Positions 11,952 to 24,720 of a stretch of DNA of 64,000 nt are shown here, in pieces. The notes under the pieces were generated by a model that searched no databases, was not told the DNA's origin, and worked only from the letters and a program-made list of their open reading frames with translations. The translations under genes and the position numbers were made by a program. Position 1 is the stretch's first letter. Every line of letters starts with the position of its first letter. Source of the DNA: Baylisascaris procyonis (taxonomy: Eukaryota; Nematoda; Chromadorea; Rhabditida; Ascarididae); assembly GCA_037389465.1 (NCBI GenBank), contig JAZARR010000154.1, positions 1,736,001-1,800,000 on the forward strand, read 5' to 3'.

Positions 11952-13133
11952 ATGCTCATGCCGTTGTTGTTACTAACATTCGCTGTCATAGTTTCTGAAT
12001 TATCTCTGAGGTTTCAATCGAAGAATCCAACAGCCGCAATGAGTGAACAGGAGCAGCAACCCGACTACTCGCAGTACAACGAGGATAGTATTCCACCAAA
12101 TATCGCAAAAGTAAGTTGGTGAAGTATCAATTTTCTGCAAAGACAGCAAATAAGAGGAATAGAAGAATGTTGGTGGGATGGGAAGGGAAAAGGCTTGTTA
12201 CATTTGATCTGTTTAGAACCTATTACCTTTGTTTGGGTGAGTTGCTGATGTTGGGCATTTAAGTTGTTTCATTCGAACATGCATTATCAAGCATTTGTTA
12301 AAAAACGAGGCATTTTTGTGAATGAATAATAATCTACGGTATTCAAACCTAGTAAAATCTGTTGCAAAGTTGTGTTTTCCTTTGGCGGTACACATCAAGA
12401 TTACATTGAGAAAGTATTTCAACGAAATTATATTTTCTTTTTCGCCTTCATAGAGGGTAATTCGAGAGCCAGTTATTAATAGCTTTACTTTGATTGCATC
12501 AGCTTTGCCATTCGATGCCGACATATTTCAGTCATAAGTTTGCCCTTTTCATCTCGAATGCGCTATTCTAGCTGTGTTAATAATGCGCTTTTGTAGCCAG
12601 AAATACAGCATACCCATCCAGGTCGACCGGATTTGGATTATGACGATACACCAGTTGGTCATCATGAATATAACGAACGTCAAAATGTATGTCCTCATCG
12701 ATCAACTTACTTACTCTTTAGACCTCAGTTCGTAGGTCTTTTTCTACTTCCATAGATGATTTTAACAGTTATGAGAATTCCCAGAGTTGAACAATCCAAC
12801 AAGTCTATTGAACATTGATTTCACGTTATGCAGCCAGATGGCTTTTTTTGTATTGACGCGTGATAAGTAATTCTCATTCATCAAAAGCTCTCTAGCTTGA
12901 CAAAAGAACATGAGATAAGTGAAGGGAAGCATGGACTTTTCAATAATTCCCTGTATGTTATTGAAAGACCAAATTCTTATGGTAGATCTGCATTTCTTTA
13001 CATTTGCGCTAGCAATGTCTTTAGGCCATTTTAGAAGGAAAGAAACTCTTCGCGACGGATAGTCATCGAAGTTGTCTTTCTGCCTAACATTCAACAATTA
13101 GTACAGAAAAGTTTTCAGGAACAAGAGAAATGA
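11952..13133 (+). CDS. small secreted hydrophilic protein, three exons
   Basis: Exon 1 (11952-12110) starts with a clear signal peptide (MLMPLLLLTFAVIVSELS) and ends at AAAA|GTAAGT. Exon 2 (12597-12686; acceptor ttttgtag, donor AAT|GTATGT) keeps phase 0. A short last exon, 13119-13133, follows the strong acceptor aagttttcag and encodes only EQEK before TGA, giving 87 residues. After cleavage, near residues 16-20, the mature part is acidic and rich in Gln, Glu, Asp, Pro, His and Tyr, with no cysteine (for example QPDYSQYNEDSIPPN). Its small size and composition resemble a secreted peptide or an unstructured extracellular protein, but there are no obvious dibasic amidation sites for a neuropeptide precursor. 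A second ATG at codon 30 could start a cytosolic form. The last exon is the least certain part. Confidence 0.6.
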
Positions 13134-15150
13134 AAGGCGAAAGTATGGAAATTAACCTCTCCAATCGCTTTTATTTCTATACTCTCCGTTCAGTATTACC
13201 TTTGTTCATAATCTCCAGCAGTCATTTCATTTGATATGATTTTCCTAATTTGTCTACTATTATCATTTTCTATCATATTCCAGTCTGTGAAATAGCCGAG
13301 AATTCAAGAACATTTAGCAGTAACGAATAAAACCTTCTTCTTTACTTTCACAATAAACAAATAAATTCTCTGTAATCTCATAATTGCTTTCAATAAATAT
13401 TGTTGCAATTCATCTAAAGTCATGCATCCATATTACAATCGTTCTGCACATTAGCATGCGACCATGTCAACAAAGTCGGGCTTTTCTCACAGAAAATGCT
13501 ATTTTCTATAACTTCGGATTTTGTCTCACAATTCAAATATCCTGCGAACGAAAGTGATTCGTGTTTCATGAAACAAAACGGTTGGAAATTATTCAGTTCA
13601 TAGAGTGCATTTATTGTGGATCACGATTGTTGAAATTTCGTTGAGTTTTTCTTGTTCATCGAAATGGTTTCATCGAATGCGAATAATTCAGAAGAACTTT
13701 ATGAAACCAACGAAATAAACTAGAGAGTGCACAATTCATAGAATTGTAGTTCTTAATGTTAAGCAATCACTCACTCTATACAGTTTATATTTGAAGCAAT
13801 GGCTGATTAATCGCATCGATGTTCAATCACCTTCGATTTTTAGTAGTGACCCAAATCCTTCAAGTTTCATTCGTCGATATTTGATTTCACTCTCCGATTA
13901 TTCAAAATTCCTCGGCATACTTCAGAGGATTTTTAGCCGAAGAAAACACTGCAATAAATATTCACTGAAAAGAGCAGCAATAATTATGCGAATAGCATTC
14001 TTTAAAGCTGAAAGAAAATTCATCACTGACAGATAGTTCTTTTACATACTACCATCGATTACGTGATCGAGTGAATCCATCGTTCACTATCAAAATTTTC
14101 TCATCCTATGAGGATATCGTAATTACATAAGTCGATTGCTGGGAAGAATTTCATATTGCATTCTAATAATGAAAAAAAAAAATTTTAAAACATTGAGTGA
14201 AATCATGACTTGCATGAGTTCCAATTTGTTGCAAATTAGAGTGGCAAATTTCACTGCTGATGTGCGATCCGGAAATTTTTCTGCAGCGATCTCCTATTGT
14301 CTTAAAGCTTCAGAAAACCAGCAAAATTGTGAAGCAATTCACTGAATAGTGGCACTAAGATTATCACACTTATATTTTTTGCATAGATATAAGAATAACT
14401 TTAAAATTTGTTTCAAAAAAAAAAATATGATAAGGATTTTTTCGATGCGCATAAAACATTCAAATCAGAGCAAATATTCGTACTCTTTTACAACTCATTT
14501 CTTAGACACAATCTTCAATTCTGAAAAAATTTCATTTTTGCAGTGTGTTTGTGAAATGAATTGCATAGTATCACTCTCATTTGTCCACAATAAATGACTT
14601 TTTTTTTGCAGACAACAAAAACCTACTAACATCATTAAATGTGCACATTGCTCAATTAGTACAATGGAAAAATATGCAAAATAATATTTCAATTATGCAA
14701 TAATACGGAAAAAATCGAGTGCACTTTCCAATTCATATGAGAGAAGTTTTATATTAGATTTGCCGTATATGAATTAATCCCATAAATTTAAAAAAAAAAA
14801 ATGAAAGTGTATAATATGCAATTTGTCGTCATGGTGCTAGATATGATCTTATTGAATTATCCCTTCTAGAAACCTATTTGCTTAGTATTTCAATTTCATT
14901 TTTTTTTTTTTTTGTTGCTTTATTAACGGTTCTCAACAATGCAATATCAATATGAATTATTCGGGAGCACAATTTTCTATCGCTAAAAGTGAAAATAAAT
15001 TTTACTTAGTTATTTGGTACGTTTCAACCAAACGAATGCACCATAAAAAGAGTTAGAGAGTGAAATAATACTAAAGGCGGAAGATTCAATCGAAGAAAAA
15101 ATTTTTTTATTCAATTCGAATTTCATAGAGAGAACTTATTCACGATGATG
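13134..15150. other. AT-rich intergenic stretch with poly-A and poly-T runs
   Basis: Very AT-rich, with homopolymer runs (near 14168, 14417, 14790 and 14896). A strong acceptor-like ttttttttttgcag ends at 14610 and is followed by short open frames, but no exon chain could be built. Open frames at 13791-14036, 14136-14345 and 14349-14597 are likely chance. Confidence 0.45.
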
Positions 15151-15151
15151 G

Positions 15152-16436
15152 TCAATATTTATCTATGCGTACCATCATTATACTAGGAAATTCATTATGT
15201 AATTTTTGAACAGCTTTTTTTTTGAATGAACGGAAATACAAATGTTTATTGATATCGCCAGTGGTTATCAGTTGAGGCCGAAACTTATGAATGAATTGTC
15301 GGTGGTGAGGCGATATTGAGCGGTTATGAATTCCATAATTGAGACCCGACGTGGATGGCGCACTATAGATAGTCGGACGGAATGGTATTCCAGAAGTGAA
15401 TGACTTTGATGACTTTGATTCGACGCCAGTAGGACCTGGAAACTTGACTCCGCACTCCAACTCCGTTTCCTTGTGCAAGACCTTCAAACTCCACCCAATT
15501 TTGACCAAGATCGAAACGTCGGAGCTGATCCCTTGGCTCGCACTGGTTCCAAAGAGTTGGTCTAAAAACCGAATATGGAGTCTGACTATGCAGTAAAGAC
15601 AAGGATCGATTCCCAGCCCTTCAAGGTTCTTTCATTACAACTGTTGCAAAAACACGCGAAGAAACTAAAACTTGTGGTATCACATAAAACTACAGAAGCA
15701 AAAAAACTCAGAAGCAACGTTTTATACGAGGAAAGCGCCGTTTCCAGATCCCGTGGTTGCACATTACACACACTTTCCGAGATTCTTGAAAATATCCCCG
15801 AGGTAAACAGATGCAATCATGGTGTACAACATGATTAAACAGAACAGAGCAAAGACTGCACAAAATGTTTGAAAAGGAGCAAAAAGCAGCCAACTCTGCT
15901 ATTCCATAAGAAAAAGAACGAGCCCAGGTGCGTACCAAAATGATGGCACAATATGTGCTTTTTCGTTTCGTACAACCACCAATGAGCCAATTTTTTGAGC
16001 TACAAACCAAAAATATTTCTAATTCGACCGGACGTACAAATCTTCCACAAAAAGCCCCCGCCTTGCTGTGTCCCCATCGGTGTGAAATGAAAATATGGAC
16101 TGGCGCAAAGTTCATCTAATTTTTCCTTTTCATTACTAAATGCCTATAGCTCACTTCGAAATTGCTGAATCTCAGTGATTCAGTATTGGAACTATTAGTC
16201 ATGTAAACAAACATATATAATGCGAAGATGAGTACGGCGCCATAATGCATCTTGAGTACCAAATATGCGAAAATAGGTGATCGTTGACGAACTAGTCGGC
16301 TGGAAATATCGGTCAGAAACATTGAGCTCGGAAATTTTCTGAAGGTTTGAGAAGAAAGTGGAGTGAAACGCTCTTGTACAGCTAAAGTTTTCGAATATTG
16401 ACTCCGTTTAACGAAAATATTTCCGTTTAATTTCAA
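15152..16436. other. GC-raised segment open on both strands, strand unresolved
   Basis: Base composition rises compared with both flanks, and long frames exist on both strands. On the minus strand an acceptor (ggttttttag) precedes an open frame from 15566 down to 15152 (about 137 codons ending in MMVRIDKY). A frame at 16436-16116 contains a membrane-like segment (HYGAVLIFALYMFVYM), with a GTGAGC donor after it. On the plus strand, 15575-15804 encodes an amphipathic, Lys/Leu-rich peptide and ends at a plausible donor (CCCGAG|GTAAAC). I could not build one consistent gene, and recognise no family. It may be a decayed gene or mobile element. Confidence 0.3.
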
Positions 16437-18968
16437 GATTAACTGAGGTAGCTCGAGTCGAGAATATTTACAACTTGGATAGTACCGGAACTGAGAGAGG
16501 AAGATGAAGTATCCCGTTCCTCCCCACCCCCACTTTCCTTCCGCAAATAAAAACCATAATATTTCAGAAGCGCATCTACAGTAGTGTTTTTTCTTCGGCT
16601 TTTGAATGATACTATGCTCAATTCATTTGGCGTGATCTAGAAACGTGTATACACAATATTTTCGAAGACATGACCTCCTCGAACTTCCTGGAATTCTAGT
16701 GCTTCCATTTGTCAGTCCGAGGAGAAGTGGTTTAGCTTCGTTCAACTTTGCAATTTGCAGTTACGATTCGAATGAAAATCAAACTTTCAGCATCTGAAAG
16801 ATTCACAGCATAGGACATATTTATGTTGAGAAGCGTTTCCTGTTCCGTTCCTATACCATTGTTTAATAATTAAAACTTCATGAATGGCTTGCAATTTCGA
16901 TAAAGATTAGCGTTTTAAATTTAAATGCAACAAGCGCACACGATCTAGCCTCATTTATCGATTGATTGCTCAGCGTTTACCACTCAGCGTCTTCTTTTGG
17001 CCGGCAAACAAAGTTTTCGACCACAAATACGTTTACACTTACAGCGATTGTGATCTTCATCGACGCTTTACACTGTCGCATTCACTGTCGCATTTTTTAT
17101 TTCGTTGTTTTAATCGACTTTTTCCTCTTCATTTTATTTGATTTTGTGAGTCGACTGCAACGGTATAGGGAAGTCCTTTATGTCTCTTAAGATTTCCTGA
17201 AAAGTGCACAATGGTGATCGGGGAATCGATGGCCCAGCCACACAAAAAGGATAATTCGCGATCCCATTCATGAAAGTTCGATTTTGCTCATTTTGAAATC
17301 CTAGCTAATACCGCACTAGAATTTTAGAGTACGCGAAATGGGATCCTGCAGGCATGGATTCCTCATTCAAATACAGCTGTCTGCATGTGACAGTCTACCT
17401 TTGCGGTCATTTCAGCTCATGAACTGTTAAAAAAACTGTGCGCCAATAAATTTGTTTGATATAGTCTATACTATAATATGTCAAACAATCTCAAACTTTG
17501 CCTTCATAGGCTATGATTTCTGCAAGCTGCCGAAATATAAAGGTGACTTAGAATTTGAAGATCACTTTTCCGTTATAACCATCTTGTGCACTTTAAACGT
17601 GAACCCTCATTTGGTGAGTCGTGCAGCTGGTTGATTGTGCTGCTGTCGTTAGCTGTTATCCTTATTTACAGTCGCACAACCTTCGCATCTGTGCATATAA
17701 GGTTTCCACTTGTCTGTCCATCTGCAGTTCTAGCTCGGAAACCACTAAAGTTACAGTTACAGTTTTGATGCGTATAATTCACACTGCAAACTGCACTGCG
17801 TACCAACATTCTAGAAGATCCCTTCGTGTTTAAAGGAGTTATGGTTGTTTAAAGGTGCTTGAAAATTTGCATCCGTTTTATAGCTGTTCGGATTTTCGTT
17901 TTAGGCCAGTTGGATGGTACGTGAATCATTTATGGAATAGTGGACATTCGTATCTGTGACCACATCAATTGAAATTCGAACGCATTCTCGTGAACATCAT
18001 TTAGTTAACTGCTAGCAATTTGTGCCGTCTAAGCAGAAACGCAAAAGTTCATAGCATGTTGCTGACTCATATGACATTCCTCCGCTTTTTTTTGGTTGAA
18101 AATTTTCACAAGTAATTTTCTTCCGAGGGAAACGGATTATTGAACTTTTACTTTACAAATTCGTTGAAATTGCAGGAATGGAATTGACCGCAGTCAAATC
18201 TCATAAAGAGAAGCTTTATCATCGCTTCTTTGATTCGCTTTTTTATAAGATTCTTTTTTTTTTTTTTCAGGAATACACTTTTCGTAATACTATTGCACTA
18301 TTATCGAAATCTTTCAAATGCTTCGAATATTATTTTCCTATGCGATCCACTAACTTGAAAACGATCGCCTCGGCTCAATTTGCGCACATTAATGATCTTT
18401 ATTAGTTTCTTGCACAAGTGGAGAGGAAACAGAATAGAAAGGCTGCTAGAGGGGTTAAAACGTTGTTTAGATCCTCTGGTTTGTTTTGCAGATTTGCTTA
18501 TCACTCCAACAAATAATTTAAATTTCCATGCAATCAATAAAACATGTGTGATAACACTGTCATGTCTTAATCGAACCGGCCATGTTTTCAACCTGACCGG
18601 TTACGGAAATGAACCCCGATGACGATATTGCCGGATGCAAAATATATGTTGATTTTTTTGACACTTTATATGACCATAACTCGTTTCGGAGTTATCAAAT
18701 CAACTGGAAGGCTAGTATTACCCTGTGCTTATCAAATTTCGGAACTCTAACCTCAGCAGTTCTGCAACTGAAGGTACTACACAGACAAAGGAAAACAACC
18801 AGTATTTGTGCTCCTACCTTAGTTTCAGGCTTTAGGTTGATTCTGAGGATTATGCACTTATTATCTAAGGATGTTCGTTTTATTTTTCTTTCACTATAAA
18901 TGGTCCTCCTCGTTCCGTTTATCCCTCTTAAATAGTACAAGTACTTTTTCAAGGAAGCAAGAAGAATC
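16437..18968. other. intergenic, only isolated exon candidates
   Basis: No gene model holds. One candidate exon, 17510-17613 (acceptor cttcatag, donor TTG|GTGAGT), could encode YDFCKLPKYKGDLEFEDHF and continue, but its neighbours were not found. An acceptor-like attgcag followed by ATGG at 18178 opens a 75-codon frame interrupted by a T-rich acceptor-like run at 18254-18270. Both are unproven. Confidence 0.4.
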
Positions 18969-20720
18969 ATGCCTCATGGCAGAGAAGATCATCATCATAG
19001 CGCGAGGTCCAGAAGTGGTTCTCGATCGCGTGATCGTTCTGGCTCTTCAAGCAGAACACTGAGCTGCTCACCTGCGGGCAGTTTGGACAGATCTCATTCT
19101 AGAGAGAAAAGCAAATCAGGGTCTGAGCGGCGAACTCGAGCCTCGAGGTCACCGTCAAGAGATGGTGAAGAAAGTCGGCATTCAAGAAGACAGGACCGTT
19201 CTCGATCCAGGTCATATTCGAGAAGGGGAAGTCGCAGTCCCTCCAGAGGTGAACGTCGTTCGCACTCCTCAAGAAGAGGACGATATCGATCACGCTCAAG
19301 GAGTGGCTCCAGATCATATTCACGGAGTCGCTCTAGATCACGCTCAAGGAGAAGTCGATCAAACTCGAGAAGAAGAGGTCATACTCATTCTAGACGAGGC
19401 AGAAGCCGTTCACGTTCCAGAAGCAGTCGGAGATCTCGTCATTCCTCGAGAGAGCATAGTCGTTCCCCTCACAAAAGACATCGACACGTAGGTTTTATTT
19501 ATTCTAATACCATCGTGAAGTGAATGTTCTGTTTGGTCTGTAGCATTTCAAACTTCTAGTATCGTTCCCCATTGATGCACTTAATTATTTCCGGTTAGAG
19601 GTGAAATAACTTCCTTTCGATTGCTTCCCCACTCCCGCATTTATTGCTTAGTGCATTGTCGCAGCTTTTACTTGTGAGTTGACCCTGTTGTAACCGTTTT
19701 TACGAAATAGTAAACATAGAAGGGGCTTGCACGAAGATAACAATATCAATAGCAATGAGTATAGCCGTAGTAGTAAAAAAAAAAGTTGAAACCATTTATA
19801 GAGGTAAAATGCAGTAATTCTCCATTTTATTCAATCATGAAAATCGTGACAGACCGAAATCGAAGAAATTTGTTTCACAATGAACCTCATCGAGATGATT
19901 CTAGTCTCGTGAACCATCTTTCGCTTGGACTAAACCTGCATATGCAATCAGCTTTGAGCAGTATGCCAATTCACTCGATAATACGAATTTTTTCAAAGAG
20001 TTTTGCTTTTTTACCAATATGTTTTCATCAGATTACAACAAAATTTCGTGTACGCGCTAATATTTAATCTGCAAGCATTTCTCGAGGATAAAAACTATAT
20101 AAAATAGAATACAAGGGTAATGAAAGCGTTCATCCACCATCATACATCTTCCCCATCTTGCATTGATTGTGCTCGTTGATCTGCTTAATGTGTTGCTTAT
20201 TAAGTAACTCATGTTTAACAGAGTTATCGCGAGCATATGAATGTTAGATGCGTTACATATATTCATCGATGAAAACAAGATTCCCTGAACAGTTTGACAC
20301 TGATTTTCAGAATTTCAAGCAAAAATTATTTAAAGTAGTATATTCCGAAAAAGAGATGCTCGATATTTATAGAAGTATGCACATCTTTTTCAACGTTTTC
20401 AGAGGAAGCACGGACATCACAAGCATTCACATGAACACAGGCATAAAGAAAGGAATCCTGTCGGTACTGACGAGAATCGCTCACCCGAACAGAAAATGTC
20501 CTCAGATCATACAGATGGGCATCCTGACAAAGCAGCAGGTGACTTGCATCCTTCCACAAAAACCGACAATGAAACGGCTATCGATAACGGCAAACAATCA
20601 CTGGGAGGAAATGGAGAAGGATCACAGGACGGTTCGAAGAATCCGCCAAAATCCTCGACTACCATGGCTGTTAAAAGTGGAGGAACGGAAGATATTGCCA
20701 GTACCAACAATGTAGAGTAG
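18969..20720 (+). CDS. arginine/serine-rich (RS domain) protein, two exons
   Basis: Exon 1 is 18969-19487 (donor CAC|GTAGGT) and exon 2 20403-20720 (acceptor cgttttcag, stop TAG), phase 0, 278 residues. Residues about 10-165 are almost pure RS/SR dipeptides with Gly and His, for example SRSRSRSRSRRSRS. The exon junction continues into a His/Lys-rich run (HGHHKHSHEHRHKER). The last about 85 residues are acidic and polar, Gly/Asn/Asp/Ser-rich. RS domains of this kind occur in pre-mRNA splicing factors and in SR-related nuclear proteins, where SR kinases phosphorylate them, so a nuclear speckle role is likely. No RNA-recognition motif is visible, so it is not a classical SR protein unless upstream exons are missing. 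The ATG sits 15 bases after a cttttcaag, a possible trans-splice acceptor. The intron is 915 bases. Confidence 0.8.
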
Positions 20721-23477
20721 ACCAATCTCAACAGTGGTCTCGGACTTTTTTGTTCAATTGTTTGTTATTGCAAAGATCTTTCAATAAGAATGCTTTCAAT
20801 GAAAAACTTTTTTTTTTACTTTGTGTTATATAACAATAAGAAATATAAAAACTCGCCAGAAGAATTCGCATAAATTGCGCTCTTATGTTCCATCCATTAT
20901 CATCATCTGCAAGAAATTCCGCTTTTTTGTGATCCTGTTGGCACAAATCATGTCATCTTTCAGAAATTTTTTCAGCACATTTCGAGATTATTGGATCAAC
21001 GTCGATAACTGCTGCTTAGGTGATCATCCCATGATGCAATTCATGCCCCCAATTTTTGCAGTATCCTTTCTGAGTTCAGACTAATGATTAGGCAAACAGA
21101 CGCACACAGTAAACACACACAAACACAGCATCCTGGCATATTGCATTTTGCGGCCAAGACTCTGTGAAAAACTATAATAGGATTTGTGCATTTCGTAACA
21201 AAACGCAACACCTTTGGACGTTCCTTTTTTTACATGAAGGCAATCCACGAATAACATCGACTCGCGTCATTATCCGTGCACTTCATTCAGTAACACTGTA
21301 GCACAAAGCAAAACAGCGACAAGCAGCGATTTGAATCATTTTGAAATAAACTCTACAATGGAGTCGGCAAGTTCTCAAAGAAAAGAAGAGGTGACGAAAC
21401 TGAGTAAGCGAAACAGAAATACGAAAGGAAACCGGATGAAATTTTTGCTAGCATTGACTGACGTGCGAAATTTGTCACTATGGGAGAATTGAACAACAAT
21501 ATTTTGATTCATAAACTTTGCTGGAAAAAGCGATGGCAACTATTAAGGTCACAGAAGAGGATTTACAGAATGCAGAAACGAGATGTTGAAACCACAATGG
21601 GGTTTAGCGTCTGGAACAGCTAAATAGTAAGCGATAAAAGTTTTGCAACAGTGTTGGAAAATCTAAGGTGCAAGACACGAACAGTGCAATTTGCGATTGT
21701 GGATGACTTGTTGCAATAGAAGATCAGTGCAGCGATCAGGTTGTCGCTCGTGAAGACGGTGGAGAAATGTATTTTTCGACCGCATAATCCAAGATGAGCG
21801 AAGGCGAATTCTGTTCATTGTTGCCTGCTAGGGATCAACCAGAATAAATTAGATGACTGAGCCCGGCAGGAAGCTAACTGCAATTGCAATACTTGACAAT
21901 TCACTGTTTGAGAATATCCACAAATATGGATATTGTGCAATGTCTTTTGGGCGGTTTCAGCCGATGCTGTACAATGCTCCTCAAATCGCATTTGCTAATC
22001 AATGGACTTGTGCCGTCCGCTACGTTTTTCCGTATCGTCTGAACACTACAGGGAAATTCGAAAATTACCGAAACTGAAATTAGCCAGATTAGAAGAAAAA
22101 TACGGTAATATTTTTGACGTTCCACCACGGGAGCGGATCAGACAGCGCTGATATGAAATCATACCAATTTAGGAAGAAGCGACGAGCGATAACGGAAAGA
22201 TCAAGTCTGAAGTCTGAAAGTCTGAATTGTAAGGGAAAGTCTGAGAGACAACGCTACACTACGTAGTGCTCATAACGAACAAAGCCACCTCACAAGCGAA
22301 AATAGTTATAAATTTTGGCTAAAAGTAGTCTTTAAATTTCGTGAAAAATCTCTTTAACTTGTCGCTGTGAAGAATTTATGCTAGAACTGTCTAAATTATT
22401 CGCAATCAGCAGGCATGATGGGTATGAAGGGGATGGAGGGGAGTGGGTGAGGAGGAGAGTTGATGTTGATATCAAGGGACGATGTGTATCAATGAATGGG
22501 AATGCTAAGTGACGGAGTATAGGTAAATATGCACCTTGCTATTCAAGCGGGCTAATCGATCATCTGCGTGAATATTCAAAACAACAAAATAACAGCGTTA
22601 ACCACTGCCCTAATTTCAAACCGAAATTGGTTATTAATGCGCCTTCGCAAAATCGATTTAGAAGTGTATTAGCAAAATCATGTCTTTGTTGTACGCACGC
22701 ATATGTTTGTTTGTTTGGGTGTCTATTTCCATTCAGGATGGGATCCATAGTAGCGAATGTCACAAAACTTGTCTCATATAATTCGTACAATGGGACGAAA
22801 TACTGATCAGTTTTCGAGCTAATCAATCAAGTTTGGATGAAGTAATAAGGATCGCATACATCCGAAATTTTGTATCGGTAGATTCTCATTTACTTGCCCA
22901 ATTAAGCTTCAGAAAAGAATCCTTTTAAAATGTTTTTCACGAACAGTTTTTCTGAATAAATTATAATTGCATTATTGCGTGCATTTACTTATTTGCTAGC
23001 AATTTGCGATTTAGTTGATACGATGAGTGAAAAATCACATCTCATGCCATTTTGCTGGAGCATGGCTTGTTTCCGCACCCAATCACGATACAAAAAAGCA
23101 GACTTCCGAATTTCATGTCTCCTTTGCACGACTGCTCATTATCGATAATTCAGATGTAATTTTGAGGTGCTGGATGAGTGCATTACCAAATTTTATGCTT
23201 GAGTAATTCGTGCTTTTTATGGTCTGAGAAAAATGCATAAATACACGTAAGCATACGTATAGATGACATTGTATTTGGAGCGCCAAAATAGCTCGGATCG
23301 CCACCAGTCTTCATCGATGGGGGCGGTGGGAATTTTTCAGGAAGCTTAAAGATTTTTCAAAAATTTCAGCAGTACCATTATTGGCGTCCATGCTTCTTGA
23401 CATTCTGGCCACGTTTTCAATTTTCCCACTCACCTCGAGTATTTGGGTATCACAGCACGATAGCTGTAAGGTACGCT
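20721..23477. other. intergenic, no supported gene; G-quadruplex-type motif
   Basis: Holds a 44-codon open frame at 21358-21492 (MESASSQRKEEVTKLSKRN...) followed by frame-broken remnants that could be an old coding sequence. A G-rich motif at 22420-22447 has four G runs with spacers of 6, 5 and 3 bases. A possible exon at 23370-23460 (acceptor aaatttcag, donor GCT|GTAAGG) abuts the dispersed repeat. None is firm. Confidence 0.4.
22420..22447 (+). other. G-quadruplex-forming motif
   Basis: Four runs of three or four G, separated by 6, 5 and 3 bases, meet the usual G3-N1-7 pattern. It lies in a purine-rich patch with no gene nearby, so no regulatory role can be assigned. Confidence 0.5.
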
Positions 23478-23933
23478 AGTCGGCTATAGGTCAAGCGGGA
23501 ATAGTGCGCCGTGCAAAGTAAGTGAAAGAAGGTCAAGAGCATACAAGCAGATTAAACGACTGCCCTCATGTACTTTGAGGCTGCCTGAGGCAGAATCGGG
23601 AGGATATAAAAGGGGTTGATATGCTCATGCATTCATTCCAGCTTCTAGACTTTTCTTAAGGTCAAGTGGGTCTACATATGCCCATGGGAGAGCATGAGGA
23701 GACTGGGCCCAGCATGACGTTCACCGGGTGCGACTGCGAGACCGTTCTGTCAATCGTCGCCATCTTTGTGAATGAGTCGCTACTTTTTGTCATCTCATCG
23801 TATAAGTGTGATAAACCGCTTGCCCTTGTACTTTTGTCGTCTCGGGGTTTACTCGGTCGCTTTTCGTCAGAGAATGCAGATCCTCAAGAAGACCTGGACG
23901 ACTAGACGAGCCAAAGGGGTTAACCCTTACATA
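23478..23933 (+). repeat. dispersed repeat, copy A
   Basis: This stretch matches, with substitutions and small gaps, the reverse complement of 41646-42080. Shared landmarks in order are GTGCGCCGT, AGCATACA(A/G)GCAGAT, CTGAGGCAGAATCGGGAGGA followed by TA(T/C)AAAAGGGG, GTGATAAAC and AGACGAGCCAAA. Near the right end both copies share a reading frame with the pattern L(Y/F)LCRL..Y...R..MQ.LK.TW..RRAK, which suggests either a once-coding element or a conserved structure. No terminal repeats or transposase are visible and the family is not recognised. Confidence 0.75.
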
Positions 23934-24234
23934 GTTGCCCGAATGGTGTTCCCATCATGCGTTATGCGAAAATTTGCATAAAACTCAAAAAAAGCTTCAT
24001 ATAACAACACATGTCGACCCTTATATACATAAATACAACTTCAGCTTTGAGGTTTGTCGTGTTAAACAACTCTTACCTGGGATGCCGTGGGTTCGTTCCG
24101 ACTGAGGAAAGAACTAGTGGGCAAACACATTACGACGTCTAACGCGATCTGCGTTTCGCATACATCGTACGGGTATATTGACACGTTTGTAATATTCCCG
24201 CGTATACTCATCCACATACTCAAGGGAAATGACG

Positions 24235-24720
24235 TGAAATGAAGAGATGTCGAAAAATGCCCGACGCTTGCCTTCAAATGATCATCAGTGGTATTCTCAT
24301 CAGTGAAGAGCAACTAAGCTATATCAGATTCGAGGAAAGTACTGTGCTGTTTGCCGAATCTTTAAAGCAATTTCCAAGCATATCGCGTGAATTCGACAAA
24401 GGTACCACTCAAATAGGTGTGAAAATGACCTACTGTAAAGGAAAATATGTGCAATGAAACACATGGCTTACGAAAGGACCAAAAGTGTAAAAGCGAAAGA
24501 AATTGAAGAAGCAAATTTTTATATGAGGCGACAAGGAAACGTGTGTTGTGACCTAGATCTAGTACTTCTGCAAAAAATAAGAACCGCAAAGAACGAGTTT
24601 AGGATATTTTTATGGGCAAGGTCGACAAAACATTTGCCAGCAAACCTTCAAAATCAGCGGTGCTTTCCACGATGCTCTATTACAGCGAAATAAGGGCGCC
24701 AGCAAAGAAACGCTAAATGA
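24235..24720 (+). mobile_element. decayed RTE-type LINE reverse transcriptase fragment
   Basis: Plus-strand frames keep the order of the palm region of RTE-like reverse transcriptases. First comes a stretch ending LSYIRFEESTVLFAESLKQF, where the usual LRFADDIVLFAES box stands, so the catalytic aspartates are replaced (FEES). Then come REFDKGTTQIGVKM and, after a stop near 24457, IEEANFYMRR..., which corresponds to the EEV-x-x-YLG segment, then KIRTAKNEFRIF and HLPANLQNQ. Stops at about 24455 and 24693 and at least one frame change show it is dead. Only the C-terminal part of the polymerase is present; no endonuclease domain is seen. Identification rests on motif resemblance only. Confidence 0.6.

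Noticed and set aside
23370..23460. Exon-like frame QYHYWRPCFLTFWPRF with good splice sites
   Set aside because: Isolated, unusual composition, adjacent to a repeat, and no partner exon was found.
24062..24313. Minus-strand frame with a CCAG|GTAAGAG donor
   Set aside because: The plus strand over the same bases matches reverse transcriptase motifs; the minus frame has no partner exon.
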